From JBBRHF01 sp038223055 (GTDB lineage: Bacteria; Actinomycetota; Actinomycetes; JACCUZ01), in contig JBBRHF010000114.1 of the NCBI GenBank assembly GCA_038223055.1, positions 1 to 14,295 on the forward strand: 14,295 nucleotides of DNA, given 5' to 3'. The notes beneath the pieces are model-generated. The model worked only from the letters and a program-made list of their open reading frames with translations. It did no database searches and was not told the origin of the DNA. Within the stretch, counting starts at the first letter, position 1. Each line of letters begins with the position of its first letter. Of the stretch, positions 1-7,474 are shown one piece after another. Both the position numbers and the translations under genes were made by a program.

Positions 1-577
1 GGCAGACCGCACCGAGCCCGTAGACGTCGGACGCCGGCGAGGGCGCCTCCCCGGCCAGCACCTCCGGGGCGACGAAGCCGTGGGTGCCCATCGACTCGGT
101 TGGCCCCTCGGCCATCAACCGGGACACGCCGAGGTCGCTCAGCAGGGGCCGCCCCTGCGCGTCGAACAACACATTTCCGTCGGACACGTCACCGTGCACC
201 AGTCCGGCCGCGTGCACCGCTGCCAGCGCCTGGGCAAGGGGCACGCCGACGGTCACCACCTCCCCCGGCTGCAGCGCCGGGCGCGCGGCCAGCAACATCG
301 CGAGGCTGCCGCCGGGCGCGTAGTCGAGCACCAAGACCATGTCCACCCCGGCGTTGACGACGGTGCGCAGCCGCACGACATGCGGGTGCGTGACACCCGC
401 CAGCACGGCGGCCTCTCGACGCAACCGGTCGCGTCCCGCCATCGCGTCTGGCCCGCGCAGCCGCTTGAGCGCCACCTCGTGCCCGGAGGAGGTCTCCCGG
501 CCCAGCCACACTTCGGCGGCGCCGCCGACGCCGATCAGCTCGACCACGTCGTAACCCGCCAGCTCGAATCCCGTCAC
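1..577 (-). CDS. Serine/threonine protein kinase, N-terminal part (cut by window edge)
   Basis: Reading the reverse strand from the GTG at 577 gives 192 codons of a Hanks-type protein kinase that continues beyond position 1. Visible landmarks: a glycine-rich loop (GVGGAAEVW, residues 16-24), the ATP-binding lysine K38 in VALK, a helix-C glutamate near E55, the catalytic loop HGDVSDGNVLFD (128-139, with D130 and N135), DLG (148-150) in place of DFG, APE (170-172) and a conserved SDVYGLG (183-189). A GAGAGG stretch upstream is a likely ribosome binding site and supports this GTG. Two departures from the usual pattern are HGD for HRD and Ser for the catalytic-loop Lys, so it belongs to an atypical group. 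It probably phosphorylates Ser/Thr on unknown partners. Whether a transmembrane and sensor region follows cannot be seen. It is divergent from the DUF1810 gene. Confidence 0.93.
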   Translation of the reverse strand, partial: MTGFELAGYDVVELIGVGGAAEVWLGRETSSGHEVALKRLRGPDAMAGRDRLRREAAVLAGVTHPHVVRLRTVVNAGVDMVLVLDYAPGGSLAMLLAARPALQPGEVVTVGVPLAQALAAVHAAGLVHGDVSDGNVLFDAQGRPLLSDLGVSRLMAEGPTESMGTHGFVAPEVLAGEAPSPASDVYGLGAVC

Positions 578-617
578 GCGGCAAGCCTCTCGGATCCGGC
601 CCTGTCCACCGCCGGAG

Positions 618-626
618 TTGTCCACA
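618..626 (+). promoter_or_regulatory. DnaA-box-like 9-mer TTGTCCACA
   Basis: The sequence TTGTCCACA in the kinase/DUF1810 intergenic gap equals the DnaA-box form preferred in high-GC actinobacteria. A second, two-mismatch copy (CTGTCCACC) lies at 602-610. Two boxes are far too few for an origin. This may be a DnaA-regulated promoter or a chance match. Confidence 0.35.
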
Positions 627-697
627 GGGCCTCTCGGTCATCGTTCGGCCAGCCGGGACGCAGACCTGTCGCATCGATCCCGCACCGATGGCACGAT

Positions 698-1147
698 ATG
701 CCGGTGACCGACGATCGCTACGACCTGCAACGCTTCGTGGACGCGCAGGATGTCGGCGGCACCTACTCCGCCGCGGTGCGCGAAGTGGGGACCGGGCTCA
801 AGCTCAGCCACTGGATGTGGTTCGTGTTCCCGCAGATAGCGGGCCTTGGCCGCAGTTCCACGGCGGCGCGCTTCGCCATCACCGGACGGGCCGAGTCGCA
901 GGCATACCTTGCCCACCCCGTCTTGGGTGCTCGGCTGCGGGAGTGCGCGACCGTGCTCGCTGAGCTTCCCGAGACAGATCCCGTCACGGTGTTCGGCCCG
1001 GTCGACGCACAGAAGCTTCGCTCCTCGATGACCCTGTTCACCCTGGCGGCTCCCGACGAGCCGGTGTTCCGGCAGGTGCTCGAGCGCTACTTCGGCGGCG
1101 CGCTCGACGAACTCACCATCGCCGAGCTTGCCCGCCGTCCCGAGTGA
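698..1147 (+). CDS. DUF1810 family protein
   Basis: This 149-aa protein has the full length and order of DUF1810 proteins: DLQRFVDAQ near the N-terminus, then KLSHWMWFVFPQIAGLGRSS, a YLAHPVLGARLREC segment, KLRSSMTLF and a C-terminal RYFGG. The family is cytosolic, mostly alpha-helical and of unknown biochemical role, though some members carry the misleading label calpastatin. The ATG at 698 is chosen because homology begins about eight residues later (DLQRF) and upstream translation in the frame is unlike any protein. There is no clear Shine-Dalgarno sequence before it. It is divergent from the kinase and shares its 120-bp upstream region. A truncated peptidase E gene follows in the same direction. 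Confidence 0.9.
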   Translation: MPVTDDRYDLQRFVDAQDVGGTYSAAVREVGTGLKLSHWMWFVFPQIAGLGRSSTAARFAITGRAESQAYLAHPVLGARLRECATVLAELPETDPVTVFGPVDAQKLRSSMTLFTLAAPDEPVFRQVLERYFGGALDELTIAELARRPE

Positions 1148-1281
1148 CCCGGCGCCCTACATTGCGTGGGTGCCCGAACCGTGGAGCGCCGATGGCGTCG
1201 GGGGTGGGGTCTGGACCCTGTGGCGCCGCGCGCCGCAGAGCCCGGCCGCGCACCCGACGGCCCGACCGGAGGGTCAGGACT

Positions 1282-1638
1282 GAGGCGGGCGTCCTGCTCG
1301 CCGGCGTCTCGGCCGGCTCGATCTGCTGGCACTCGGGCGGCACGACCGACTCGTTCGGCCGCGAGCTGCGGGCGGTGACCGACGGGCTCGCACTCCTCCC
1401 CTACGGCAACGGCGTGCACTACGACTCCGAAGACCGCCGCCCCCTCCTGCACCGGCTCGTGGCTGACGGCACGCTGCCCATGTCCTACGCCACCGACGAC
1501 GGCGTCGGGCTCTACTACGAAGGCACCGTGCTCGTCGAGGCCGTCGCCGACCGGCCGGGCGCCGCGGCGTACAAGGTCGACCGTCGCCCCGACGGTGCGG
1601 TGGTGGAGACGCGGATCGAGCCGCGCCGGCTCGCCTGA
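1282..1638 (+). pseudogene. Peptidase E (S51 family), C-terminal half only
   Basis: From about 1282 the frame reads as the second half of a peptidase E/S51 dipeptidase-like protein: EAGVLLAGVSAGSICWHSGG with the nucleophile Ser codon at 1309, then TDSFGRELRAVTDGLALLP and GNGVHYDSED carrying the catalytic-type His, then a normal C-terminus ending at 1638. Full family members are about 230-240 aa, while only about 118 residues remain here. The frame stays open upstream to about 1144, but that translation is arginine-rich and resembles no S51 N-terminus, and the other frames of 1148-1281 also show none. I therefore call it a 5'-truncated remnant. It could be a shortened product if a start near 1144 is used, but the substrate-binding half would be absent. 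It converges with the Gfo/Idh gene, 4 bp from its stop. Confidence 0.7.
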
Positions 1639-1642
1639 GACC

Positions 1643-2665
1643 TCAATCCAGCCGTACGACGATGTGCGCGCGAGCACTGCGCCGGGCGGCGTCGAGCACC
1701 TCGATGACCCGGACCGCGTCCCGCGGGTCCACGGGAGGCGCGCCACCGTCGCGGACCATCGCGACGACCACCGGGTAGAACGCCGACCAGTCACCCGCGG
1801 CGCGCGCCACCGGCTCCCGGTCCGGGCCTCGCGCCAGCCAGCCCCGGGTCTGCCCCGACGCGTCGGACCAGTCCGGCCATCCGGAGAGCTCCCCCGCGAC
1901 GTCGGCCACGACGTAGCTCGCCGCCCGTCCCAGCACCCGCATCCGCGGACCGGGGGCTCCGGCGAGCGAGGTCGCGCCGAGGTGGCTGCGCACGCCCGAC
2001 TCGTGCGCCAAGGCCAGGAACGTCACGTCGTGGCCGGCTGTGGTCAGCGCCGCGAGCTCGGCATAGACCGAGGTGACCGGGCCGAACAAGTTGATGGCGC
2101 CGTCCACCAGGTGGGACTGCAGGTCGTGCAGCAGCCCACCACCCTCCTCGGTCGTCATGTCCTCGCGCCAGCGCGACTTGGGCACCGGGCGCCACCGCTC
2201 GTATCGCGCCTCGTAGCGGAACACCTCCCCCAACGCGCCCTCGGCGAGAAGACGCCGCGCGGTGAGGTGCTCGGAGTCCCACCGCCGGTTCTGGAACACC
2301 GTCAGCGGAACCCCGCGCGCCACGGCCAGGTCGACGACGCTGCGCGCATCCTCGGCGCTGGTGGCCAGGGGCTTGTCCACCACCACCGCAAGCCCGCGCT
2401 GTACCGCCTGTCGCGCCTGCTCGCAGTGCACCGGGTTGGGCGAGGCCAGCACGACCAGGTCGAGGTCACCCGCAGCGGCCCACAGGTCGGCGATCTGCGC
2501 GACCACCGTCACCCCCGCGAGGTCGTGCACGGCCGCGCTCGCCCGCTCCGGCCGGCCGGTCACGACATGGGTGACCCGCAGCCCGCGGGTGTCGCGCAGC
2601 AGCGGCGCGTGGATCTCCCGCCCGGCCATGCCGTAGCCGACCAGCGCCGTGCGCACGTCGTCCAT
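1643..2665 (-). CDS. Gfo/Idh/MocA family NAD(P)-dependent oxidoreductase
   Basis: This 340-aa protein has the usual family length. An N-terminal Rossmann fold begins with GYGMAG (residues 10-15, the dinucleotide loop), followed by the family signature lysine in DKPLA (D97-K98-P99, the EKP motif), then the GGGLLHDLQSHLVDGAINLFG region with D181 and H185 as probable catalytic residues. The HAPLL after the first helix resembles the YdgJ/YvaA (inositol dehydrogenase-like) branch, so the substrate is probably a sugar, cyclitol or related hydroxy compound, but it cannot be named. It is the last gene of a three-gene operon. Its ATG sits 3 bases past the stop of the MMPL gene, and a strong ribosome binding site, GGAAGGAG, overlaps that stop. 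Cytosolic. Confidence 0.93.
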   Translation of the reverse strand: MDDVRTALVGYGMAGREIHAPLLRDTRGLRVTHVVTGRPERASAAVHDLAGVTVVAQIADLWAAAGDLDLVVLASPNPVHCEQARQAVQRGLAVVVDKPLATSAEDARSVVDLAVARGVPLTVFQNRRWDSEHLTARRLLAEGALGEVFRYEARYERWRPVPKSRWREDMTTEEGGGLLHDLQSHLVDGAINLFGPVTSVYAELAALTTAGHDVTFLALAHESGVRSHLGATSLAGAPGPRMRVLGRAASYVVADVAGELSGWPDWSDASGQTRGWLARGPDREPVARAAGDWSAFYPVVVAMVRDGGAPPVDPRDAVRVIEVLDAARRSARAHIVVRLD

Positions 2666-2668
2666 GGC

Positions 2669-4780
2669 TCACTCCTTCCCGAGGTCTGGGTCAGGTGTCG
2701 CCGCCGCGGCGCCCTCGGCCCTCCCGAGCCGGCTCGGCCACCAGATCCGGGCTCCGATGTCGTAGGCCAGGGCCGGCACGAGTAGGGAGCGTACGACGAG
2801 GGTGTCCAGCAGCACCCCGAACGCCACGATGAACGCGATCTGGGCGAGGAACAGCAGCGGCAGCACAGCCAGGGCGGAGAACGTCGCGGCCAGGACGATA
2901 CCTGCGGACGTGATGACCCCGCCCGTGACCGAGAGGCCCTTTCTGATGCCGGCCCGGGTGCCCCGACGAAGCGACTCCTCCCGCACCCGGGTCATCAGGA
3001 AGATGTTGTAGTCGATGCCCAGAGCGACCAGGAAAACGAAGCCCAGCAACGGTGTCGTGGGATCCGAGCCCGGCCAGTCGAGAACGTGGTTGAACACCAC
3101 AGCCGCGACGCCCAGCGTCGCCGCGAAGCTCAGCACCACCGTCGCGACCAGCAGCAGCGGCGCCACGGCCGAGCGCAGCAGCAGCATGAGCACCACCAGG
3201 ATGAGCACGAGCACGATGGGAATCACCAAGGCCCGGTCCCGTTTGGCCGTCTGCTGCGCGTCCAGCTGTTCGGCGGTCACCCCGCCCACCAGCACCGGAC
3301 GGTCCAGGGCTGCGAGGTTGGTGCGCAGCCGGCTGATCGTGCGCGTCGCCGCCTCGCTGTCGCTCGCGTCGGTCAGGGTCAGGTCGATCTCTGCGCGCCC
3401 GGCCACGACCTTCGGGGGCCCGCCGGCGCCAGGGCGCCCGGCGGCGGTGAGCGGCGTCGCGTCGGCTACCCCCGTGGTGCGGGTGGCGACCGCGACGACC
3501 CGGTCGACGTCGTCCTGCGGTGCGATGACGACGGTGGGGGTGCCGCTGCCACCCGGGTAGTGCCGGCTCAGCGCGTCCTGCCCCTGCACCGACTCGACGG
3601 TGTTGAGGAAGGCGTCGGACTGCGCGATGCCCTCTGCCTTGAGCGTGACGGAGAAGGCGGCAAGGGCGGCGAGCAGCACCGCTGTCCCGATCCACACCCG
3701 CCGGGGCCGGCGGGACACCAGCCCGGCGACGGCGGCCCAAATGCCTCCCTCGTCGGAGTGCCTCGAACCGTAGGCAGGACGAAACGGCCAGAAAGCCTTG
3801 CGCCCCAACAGGGTCAGCGCCGCCGGAAGGAACGTCAGCGCCGCGACCATCGAGCCGGCGATGCCCAGCGCCGAGACGGGGCCCAGCCCCTTGAGCGAGT
3901 TGAGGTCGCTGAACAGCAGGCAGAGCACGCCCAGGATGACCGTGGTGCCCGAGGCGAGGATCGGTTCGGCCGACTGCCTCAGGGCGACCCGCATCGCGTC
4001 GTAGGACGCCTCGTTCTCACGCAGCTCCTCCCGGTAGCGCGCGACGAGCAGCAGCGCGTAGTCGGTCGCCGCGCCCACGACAAGGATCGAGAGGATCCCC
4101 TGGCTCTGCCCGTTGAGGGTGATGACGTCCTTGTCGGCCAGCACGTAGACGGCCGCCGAGGCCGCGCCGAGGGCCAGCACGGCCGTGAACAGCACCAGCA
4201 CCGGCAAGAGGGGGCTGCGGTAGACGACCAGCAAGATCCCCAGTACGACGACCAGCGCGACGACCAGCAGCAGCCCGTCGACGCCGCCGAACGCGTCGAA
4301 CAGGTCGGCCAGCTGCCCGCCCGGGCCCGTCACGAACACCGTGGCGCCTGGTGGGTCGGCCACGGCGGCACGGATCGCCTGGACGAGGGCCACCAGCTTG
4401 TCCCCCAGCCCCGCGTCCAGCGGCACGATCGCCTGCAGGGCCTTGCCGTCCCGGGCCGGGATCGGCGGACTCAGCGGACCGGCAACGCCCTGGAGCCGGC
4501 GGATCTTCGCGAGGTCGCCGACCGCCCGGGCGGTCAACGCGGCCGGCACCCGCCCTTGCGACGACTCCCACACGATGATCGCGGGAATCGTCTCCCGGGG
4601 CCGGAACGAACGCTGCAGCGTCGCCACCCGGGTCGAGTCGGCGCTGGCCGGGAGAAACGCCGCGTTGTCGTTGCTGGCGACCTCGCTCAGCCGCCCGGCG
4701 AACGAGCCCAGGGGCCCGCCCAGGCCGATCCACAGGGCGACCACGAGAGTCGGCAGCAGCCAGCGCCGGGAACGCTTCAT
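2669..4780 (-). CDS. MMPL/RND family transporter
   Basis: This 703-aa membrane protein has the standard MMPL layout: one N-terminal transmembrane segment (about residues 8-28), a periplasm-facing domain (about 30-165), a block of transmembrane helices (about 166-330), another helix (about 360-380), a second outer domain (to about 515) and a final helix block (about 516-685). Each half has the Asp-Tyr pair that carries protons in MmpL3: D240-Y241 in GAATDYALLLVARYREEL and D590-Y591 in ALGIDYNIFLMTR. It is probably a proton-driven exporter of a lipid or other hydrophobic molecule, with unknown cargo. Its ATG overlaps the TGA of the upstream DapB-like gene by 4 bases (ATGA), which implies translational coupling. 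The Gfo/Idh gene follows after 3 bases. Confidence 0.95.
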   Translation of the reverse strand: MKRSRRWLLPTLVVALWIGLGGPLGSFAGRLSEVASNDNAAFLPASADSTRVATLQRSFRPRETIPAIIVWESSQGRVPAALTARAVGDLAKIRRLQGVAGPLSPPIPARDGKALQAIVPLDAGLGDKLVALVQAIRAAVADPPGATVFVTGPGGQLADLFDAFGGVDGLLLVVALVVVLGILLVVYRSPLLPVLVLFTAVLALGAASAAVYVLADKDVITLNGQSQGILSILVVGAATDYALLLVARYREELRENEASYDAMRVALRQSAEPILASGTTVILGVLCLLFSDLNSLKGLGPVSALGIAGSMVAALTFLPAALTLLGRKAFWPFRPAYGSRHSDEGGIWAAVAGLVSRRPRRVWIGTAVLLAALAAFSVTLKAEGIAQSDAFLNTVESVQGQDALSRHYPGGSGTPTVVIAPQDDVDRVVAVATRTTGVADATPLTAAGRPGAGGPPKVVAGRAEIDLTLTDASDSEAATRTISRLRTNLAALDRPVLVGGVTAEQLDAQQTAKRDRALVIPIVLVLILVVLMLLLRSAVAPLLLVATVVLSFAATLGVAAVVFNHVLDWPGSDPTTPLLGFVFLVALGIDYNIFLMTRVREESLRRGTRAGIRKGLSVTGGVITSAGIVLAATFSALAVLPLLFLAQIAFIVAFGVLLDTLVVRSLLVPALAYDIGARIWWPSRLGRAEGAAAATPDPDLGKE

Positions 4781-5580
4781 GCGGTCTCGAGCAGCAGCGT
4801 GTCCAGTCCGCGGGTCAGCCCGACCCGGTCCACGGCGCTCCGCGCCGCGAGCAAGGTGCCTTCGACGTACGGCGCCGCGCTGGAGCCGGCGTCGTGGCGG
4901 ATGCTGAGCCGCTCGTCGGGCAGGCCGAACAGGACCTCGGTGGACAGCACGAAACCGGGCAGCCGAAGGCTGTGCACCTGGGTGGCGCCGACCGTCGCCC
5001 CGCGAGCCGCGACGAGACCGCCGGTGGCCGAGACCGGGATCCCCTGCTCGGGTTCCCGAACGGCGGAGAGCCGTTCGGCCAGTTCGCGCGAGGTGCCGCT
5101 GGGTGCGTCGGGCTTGCCCGCGCCGGCGTAGTCGATGACCTCCCAGCTGGGCATGTGACGCGCCGCCAGCAGCGCCGCCGCCTGCATCAGGGCGGCGGAG
5201 AGGGAGAAGTTGCCGGCCGCGACCACACCGACGGCAGCGGCTCGGGCGGCGGCGTCGATCTCCGCGAAGTCCGCCGCGGACAGGCCCGAAGTTCCGACGA
5301 CCACGGCGACTCCGTGCTCGATCGCCGCCAAGGTGTTGTGCCGGACGATCTCATGCGAGGTGAAGTCGACGAGCACGTCGACGTCGGCCAGGGCTTCCTC
5401 GACCGACCCGAAGACCGGCACGCCGACGGTGTCCCAGCCGAACACCTGGCCGAGGTCCTGACCGGCGTGGGATCGGGCCACCGCAGCCTGCAGCCGGAAC
5501 TGCGGTCGGTCCAGAGCCGCTTCGGCGACCGCTCGACCAGCCCATCCGGTCGCTCCGGCCACGCAGACTCGCACGATCAC
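4777..5580 (-). CDS. dapB: DapB-like reductase (4-hydroxy-tetrahydrodipicolinate reductase family), divergent
   Basis: This 267-aa protein is of DapB length and order: NAD(P)-binding GATGWAG (residues 9-15), VDFTSHE (71-77), VGTSGLS (95-101), GNFSLSAALM (123-132), KPDAPSGTS (156-164), then the C-terminal VHSLRLPG and IRHDAGSSAAPY segments. DapB reduces a dipicolinate precursor on the way to diaminopimelate and lysine. One key departure is that the His-His pair normally found just before the lysine (H159/H160 in E. coli numbering) is replaced here by A152-G153, while the catalytic-loop lysine K156 stays. The enzyme may therefore be slow or use another substrate, and a second, normal dapB may exist elsewhere. 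The GTG at 5580 fits the family start; an in-frame ATG at 5625 would add 15 residues. First gene of the dapB-mmpL-gfo operon, divergent from lipB. Confidence 0.85.
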   Translation of the reverse strand: MIVRVCVAGATGWAGRAVAEAALDRPQFRLQAAVARSHAGQDLGQVFGWDTVGVPVFGSVEEALADVDVLVDFTSHEIVRHNTLAAIEHGVAVVVGTSGLSAADFAEIDAAARAAAVGVVAAGNFSLSAALMQAAALLAARHMPSWEVIDYAGAGKPDAPSGTSRELAERLSAVREPEQGIPVSATGGLVAARGATVGATQVHSLRLPGFVLSTEVLFGLPDERLSIRHDAGSSAAPYVEGTLLAARSAVDRVGLTRGLDTLLLETA

Positions 5581-5693
5581 GGCACACCCATTTCTCGACT
5601 CGCCCCGTTCGGCTGTCGCCGCCATCCTGCCCGCCGGGGGTCGGCCGCGGACAGTCGGGCGCGACGAGGTTGGCTGGAACGTCAGCTCGGCCC

Positions 5694-5739
5694 GTCGGTC
5701 GGGACGTCGGTTGGGACGTCGGTTGGGACGTCGGTTGGG
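5694..5739 (+). repeat. 12-bp tandem repeat, about 3.8 copies, before lipB
   Basis: The unit GTCGGTTGGGAC repeats from 5694 to 5739. The first copy has one difference (GTCGGTCGGGAC) and the last is cut after ten bases. It lies in the 180-bp gap between the divergent dapB-like and lipB genes and ends about 10 bases before the predicted lipB -10 box. It may be a row of regulator half-sites or plain slippage. Confidence 0.85.
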
Positions 5740-5748
5740 CCGACGACG

Positions 5749-5760
5749 TACGCTGGCACG
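5749..5760 (+). promoter_or_regulatory. Predicted lipB -10 element, leaderless geometry
   Basis: TACGCT at 5749-5754 fits the actinobacterial -10 pattern TANNNT and is followed by six bases and then the lipB ATG at 5761. Transcription would start at or next to the start codon. No Shine-Dalgarno sequence is present, in keeping with a leaderless mRNA. No clear -35 box is seen. Confidence 0.5.
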
Positions 5761-6441
5761 ATGATCGACCTGTTGGTGGTGCATGCCGGGCTGGTCCCCT
5801 ACGACGAGGCCTGGGCCGAGCAGCGGCGACGCCACGCCGCCCGCGTCGCCGACCAGGCGCCGGACATGGTGCTGCTGCTCGAGCATCCGCCGGTCTACAC
5901 GGCCGGCCGGCGCACGTCCTCGTTCGAGCGACCCACCGACGGAACCCCCGTCGTTGACGTGGACCGCGGCGGCAAGATCACCTGGCACGGCCCGGGTCAG
6001 CTGGTGGGCTACCCCATCGTCAAGCTTGAGGACCCGATCGACGTCGTGGCCCACGTCCGGCGGGTGGAGGAGGTGCTGATCAGCGTCTGTGCCGACCTCG
6101 GCGTCACCACGGCCCGAGTGGAGGGCCGCTCCGGGGTGTGGGTGCCCGGGAGCGGGGGCGCCGGCGGCAGCGCCGTCAATGCCCGCAGCGCCGTGATGGA
6201 CCGCAAGATCGCCGCGATCGGGGTCCGGGTGTCCAAGGGCGTGACGATGCACGGCTTCGCCCTCAACTGCGACTGCGACCTGGCCTGGTTCGACCGCATC
6301 GTGCCGTGCGGCATCACCGACGCCACCGTCACCTCGCTGTCGGCGGAAACCGGGCGGACCGTCACCGTCGAGGACGTCATGCCCTACGTCGAGAAGCGGC
6401 TGGCCGAGGCTCTGCGTCCGGTCGCACCCGGCGCGACGTAG
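5761..6441 (+). CDS. lipB: Octanoyltransferase LipB
   Basis: LipB moves the octanoyl group from octanoyl-ACP to lipoyl domains of enzymes such as pyruvate dehydrogenase E2 and GcvH, the first step of lipoate synthesis in the cytosol. The 226-aa product shows the full signature: LLLEHPPVYTAGRR near residues 38-51, DRGGKITWHGPGQLVGYPI, the catalytic lysine K149 in DRKIAAIG, TMHGFALN and the catalytic cysteine C183 in VPCGI. The 34-residue Lys-Cys spacing equals that of E. coli (135/169) and M. tuberculosis (142/176) LipB. A short Gly/Ser/Ala-rich insert (GSGGAGGSAVNARSAV) precedes the catalytic lysine. The ATG at 5761 fits homology and a -10 box six bases upstream. lipA follows after nine bases. 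Confidence 0.97.
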   Translation: MIDLLVVHAGLVPYDEAWAEQRRRHAARVADQAPDMVLLLEHPPVYTAGRRTSSFERPTDGTPVVDVDRGGKITWHGPGQLVGYPIVKLEDPIDVVAHVRRVEEVLISVCADLGVTTARVEGRSGVWVPGSGGAGGSAVNARSAVMDRKIAAIGVRVSKGVTMHGFALNCDCDLAWFDRIVPCGITDATVTSLSAETGRTVTVEDVMPYVEKRLAEALRPVAPGAT

Positions 6442-6450
6442 GCTTTGCTG
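6439..6450 (+). promoter_or_regulatory. Predicted lipA -10 element overlapping the lipB stop
   Basis: TAGGCT at 6439-6444 begins with the lipB stop codon TAG and fits TANNNT. Six bases later comes the lipA GTG at 6451, the same geometry as at lipB. No ribosome binding site is seen between the two genes. lipA may therefore have its own leaderless transcript as well as read-through from lipB. Confidence 0.4.
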
Positions 6451-7398
6451 GTGCCCAACCCCCCCGTCGCACCGGAAGGCCGCAGACTGCTGCGCCTGGA
6501 GGTGCGCAACAGCGAGACCCCGATCGAGCGCAAGCCGCCGTGGATCAAGACGCGGGCGAAGATGGGCCCCGAATACACCGAGCTCAAGTCGCTGGTGCAG
6601 CGCGAGGGCCTGCACACGGTGTGCGAGGCGGCCGGGTGCCCCAACATTTTCGAGTGCTGGGAAGACCGCGAGGCCACCTTCCTCATCGGTGGCGACCAGT
6701 GCACCCGCAGGTGCGACTTCTGTCAGATCGACACCGGCAAGCCCGCCGACCTCGACCGGGACGAGCCGCGCCGGGTCGCCGAGTCGGTGCAGGCGATGGG
6801 CCTGCGCTACGCCACCGTGACCGGGGTCGCCCGCGACGACCTGCCCGACGGGGGCGCGTGGCTCTACGCCGAGACGGTGCGCCAGATCCACGCCATCAAC
6901 CCCGGGACCGGCGTCGAACTTCTGATCCCCGACTTCGACGCCGTCCCGGACCAGCTGGCCGAGGTGTTCGGCTCGAAACCACAGGTGCTGGCGCACAACA
7001 TCGAAACGGTGCCCCGCATCTTCCGCCGGATCCGCCCCGGCTTCCGCTACGAGCGTTCGCTCGACGTGATCCGGGCGGCTCGCGACGCCGCGCTGGTCAC
7101 CAAGTCCAACCTGATCCTGGGCATGGGCGAGGAGCGCTCGGAGGTGACCGAGACGATGCGCGACCTGCACGCCGCGGGCTGCGAGCTGCTCACCATCACC
7201 CAGTACCTCCGCCCCAGCCCGCGGCACCACCCGGTGGCGCGGTGGGTGCGTCCGGAGGAGTTCGTCGAGATGGCCGCCGAGGCCGAGCAGATCGGCTTCG
7301 CCGGGGCGCTGTCGGGACCGCTGGTCCGCTCTTCCTACCGCGCTGGGCGGCTCTACCGCCAGGCCATCGAAGCACGCGCCACCGTCGCCGTCGACTGA
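6451..7398 (+). CDS. lipA: Lipoyl synthase LipA (radical SAM)
   Basis: LipA inserts two sulfur atoms into the protein-bound octanoyl chain made by LipB, using two 4Fe-4S clusters and S-adenosylmethionine. The 315-aa product has both cluster motifs: the auxiliary cluster cysteines C58, C63 and C69 in CEAAGCPNIFEC and the radical SAM cysteines C84, C88 and C91 in CTRRCDFC. It also has the conserved PPWIKTRAKMG near the N-terminus and the C-terminal RSSYRAG that supplies the serine ligand of the auxiliary cluster. Length and order are normal and nothing is missing. The GTG at 6451 is preferred over the TTG at 6445 because it matches the usual family start and lies six bases after a -10-like box. 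Confidence 0.98.
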   Translation: MPNPPVAPEGRRLLRLEVRNSETPIERKPPWIKTRAKMGPEYTELKSLVQREGLHTVCEAAGCPNIFECWEDREATFLIGGDQCTRRCDFCQIDTGKPADLDRDEPRRVAESVQAMGLRYATVTGVARDDLPDGGAWLYAETVRQIHAINPGTGVELLIPDFDAVPDQLAEVFGSKPQVLAHNIETVPRIFRRIRPGFRYERSLDVIRAARDAALVTKSNLILGMGEERSEVTETMRDLHAAGCELLTITQYLRPSPRHHPVARWVRPEEFVEMAAEAEQIGFAGALSGPLVRSSYRAGRLYRQAIEARATVAVD

Positions 7399-7474
7399 GT
7401 CCGATCGGTCCTCGACACCGAAAGTTTCGCCAGGACGACACGTCGGTGAAACCTGGGCGGGCCAGGCTCGAGGC

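Noticed and set aside
602..626. Replication origin
   Set aside because: Only one perfect and one weak DnaA box, no AT-rich region, and no dnaA or dnaN nearby.
3086..5131. A 681-codon open frame on the plus strand antisense to the MMPL and DapB-like genes
   Set aside because: Its product is rich in Arg, Gln, His and Gly with no domain; the reverse strand has clear MMPL and DapB motifs. It is a high-GC shadow frame.
5694..5739. CRISPR array
   Set aside because: Units are 12 bp with no spacers and no cas genes in the window.
7419..7429. Palindrome CGAAAGTTTCG between lipA and the 59-aa ORF
   Set aside because: Short (5-base arms), no T-run and no known operator match; likely chance.
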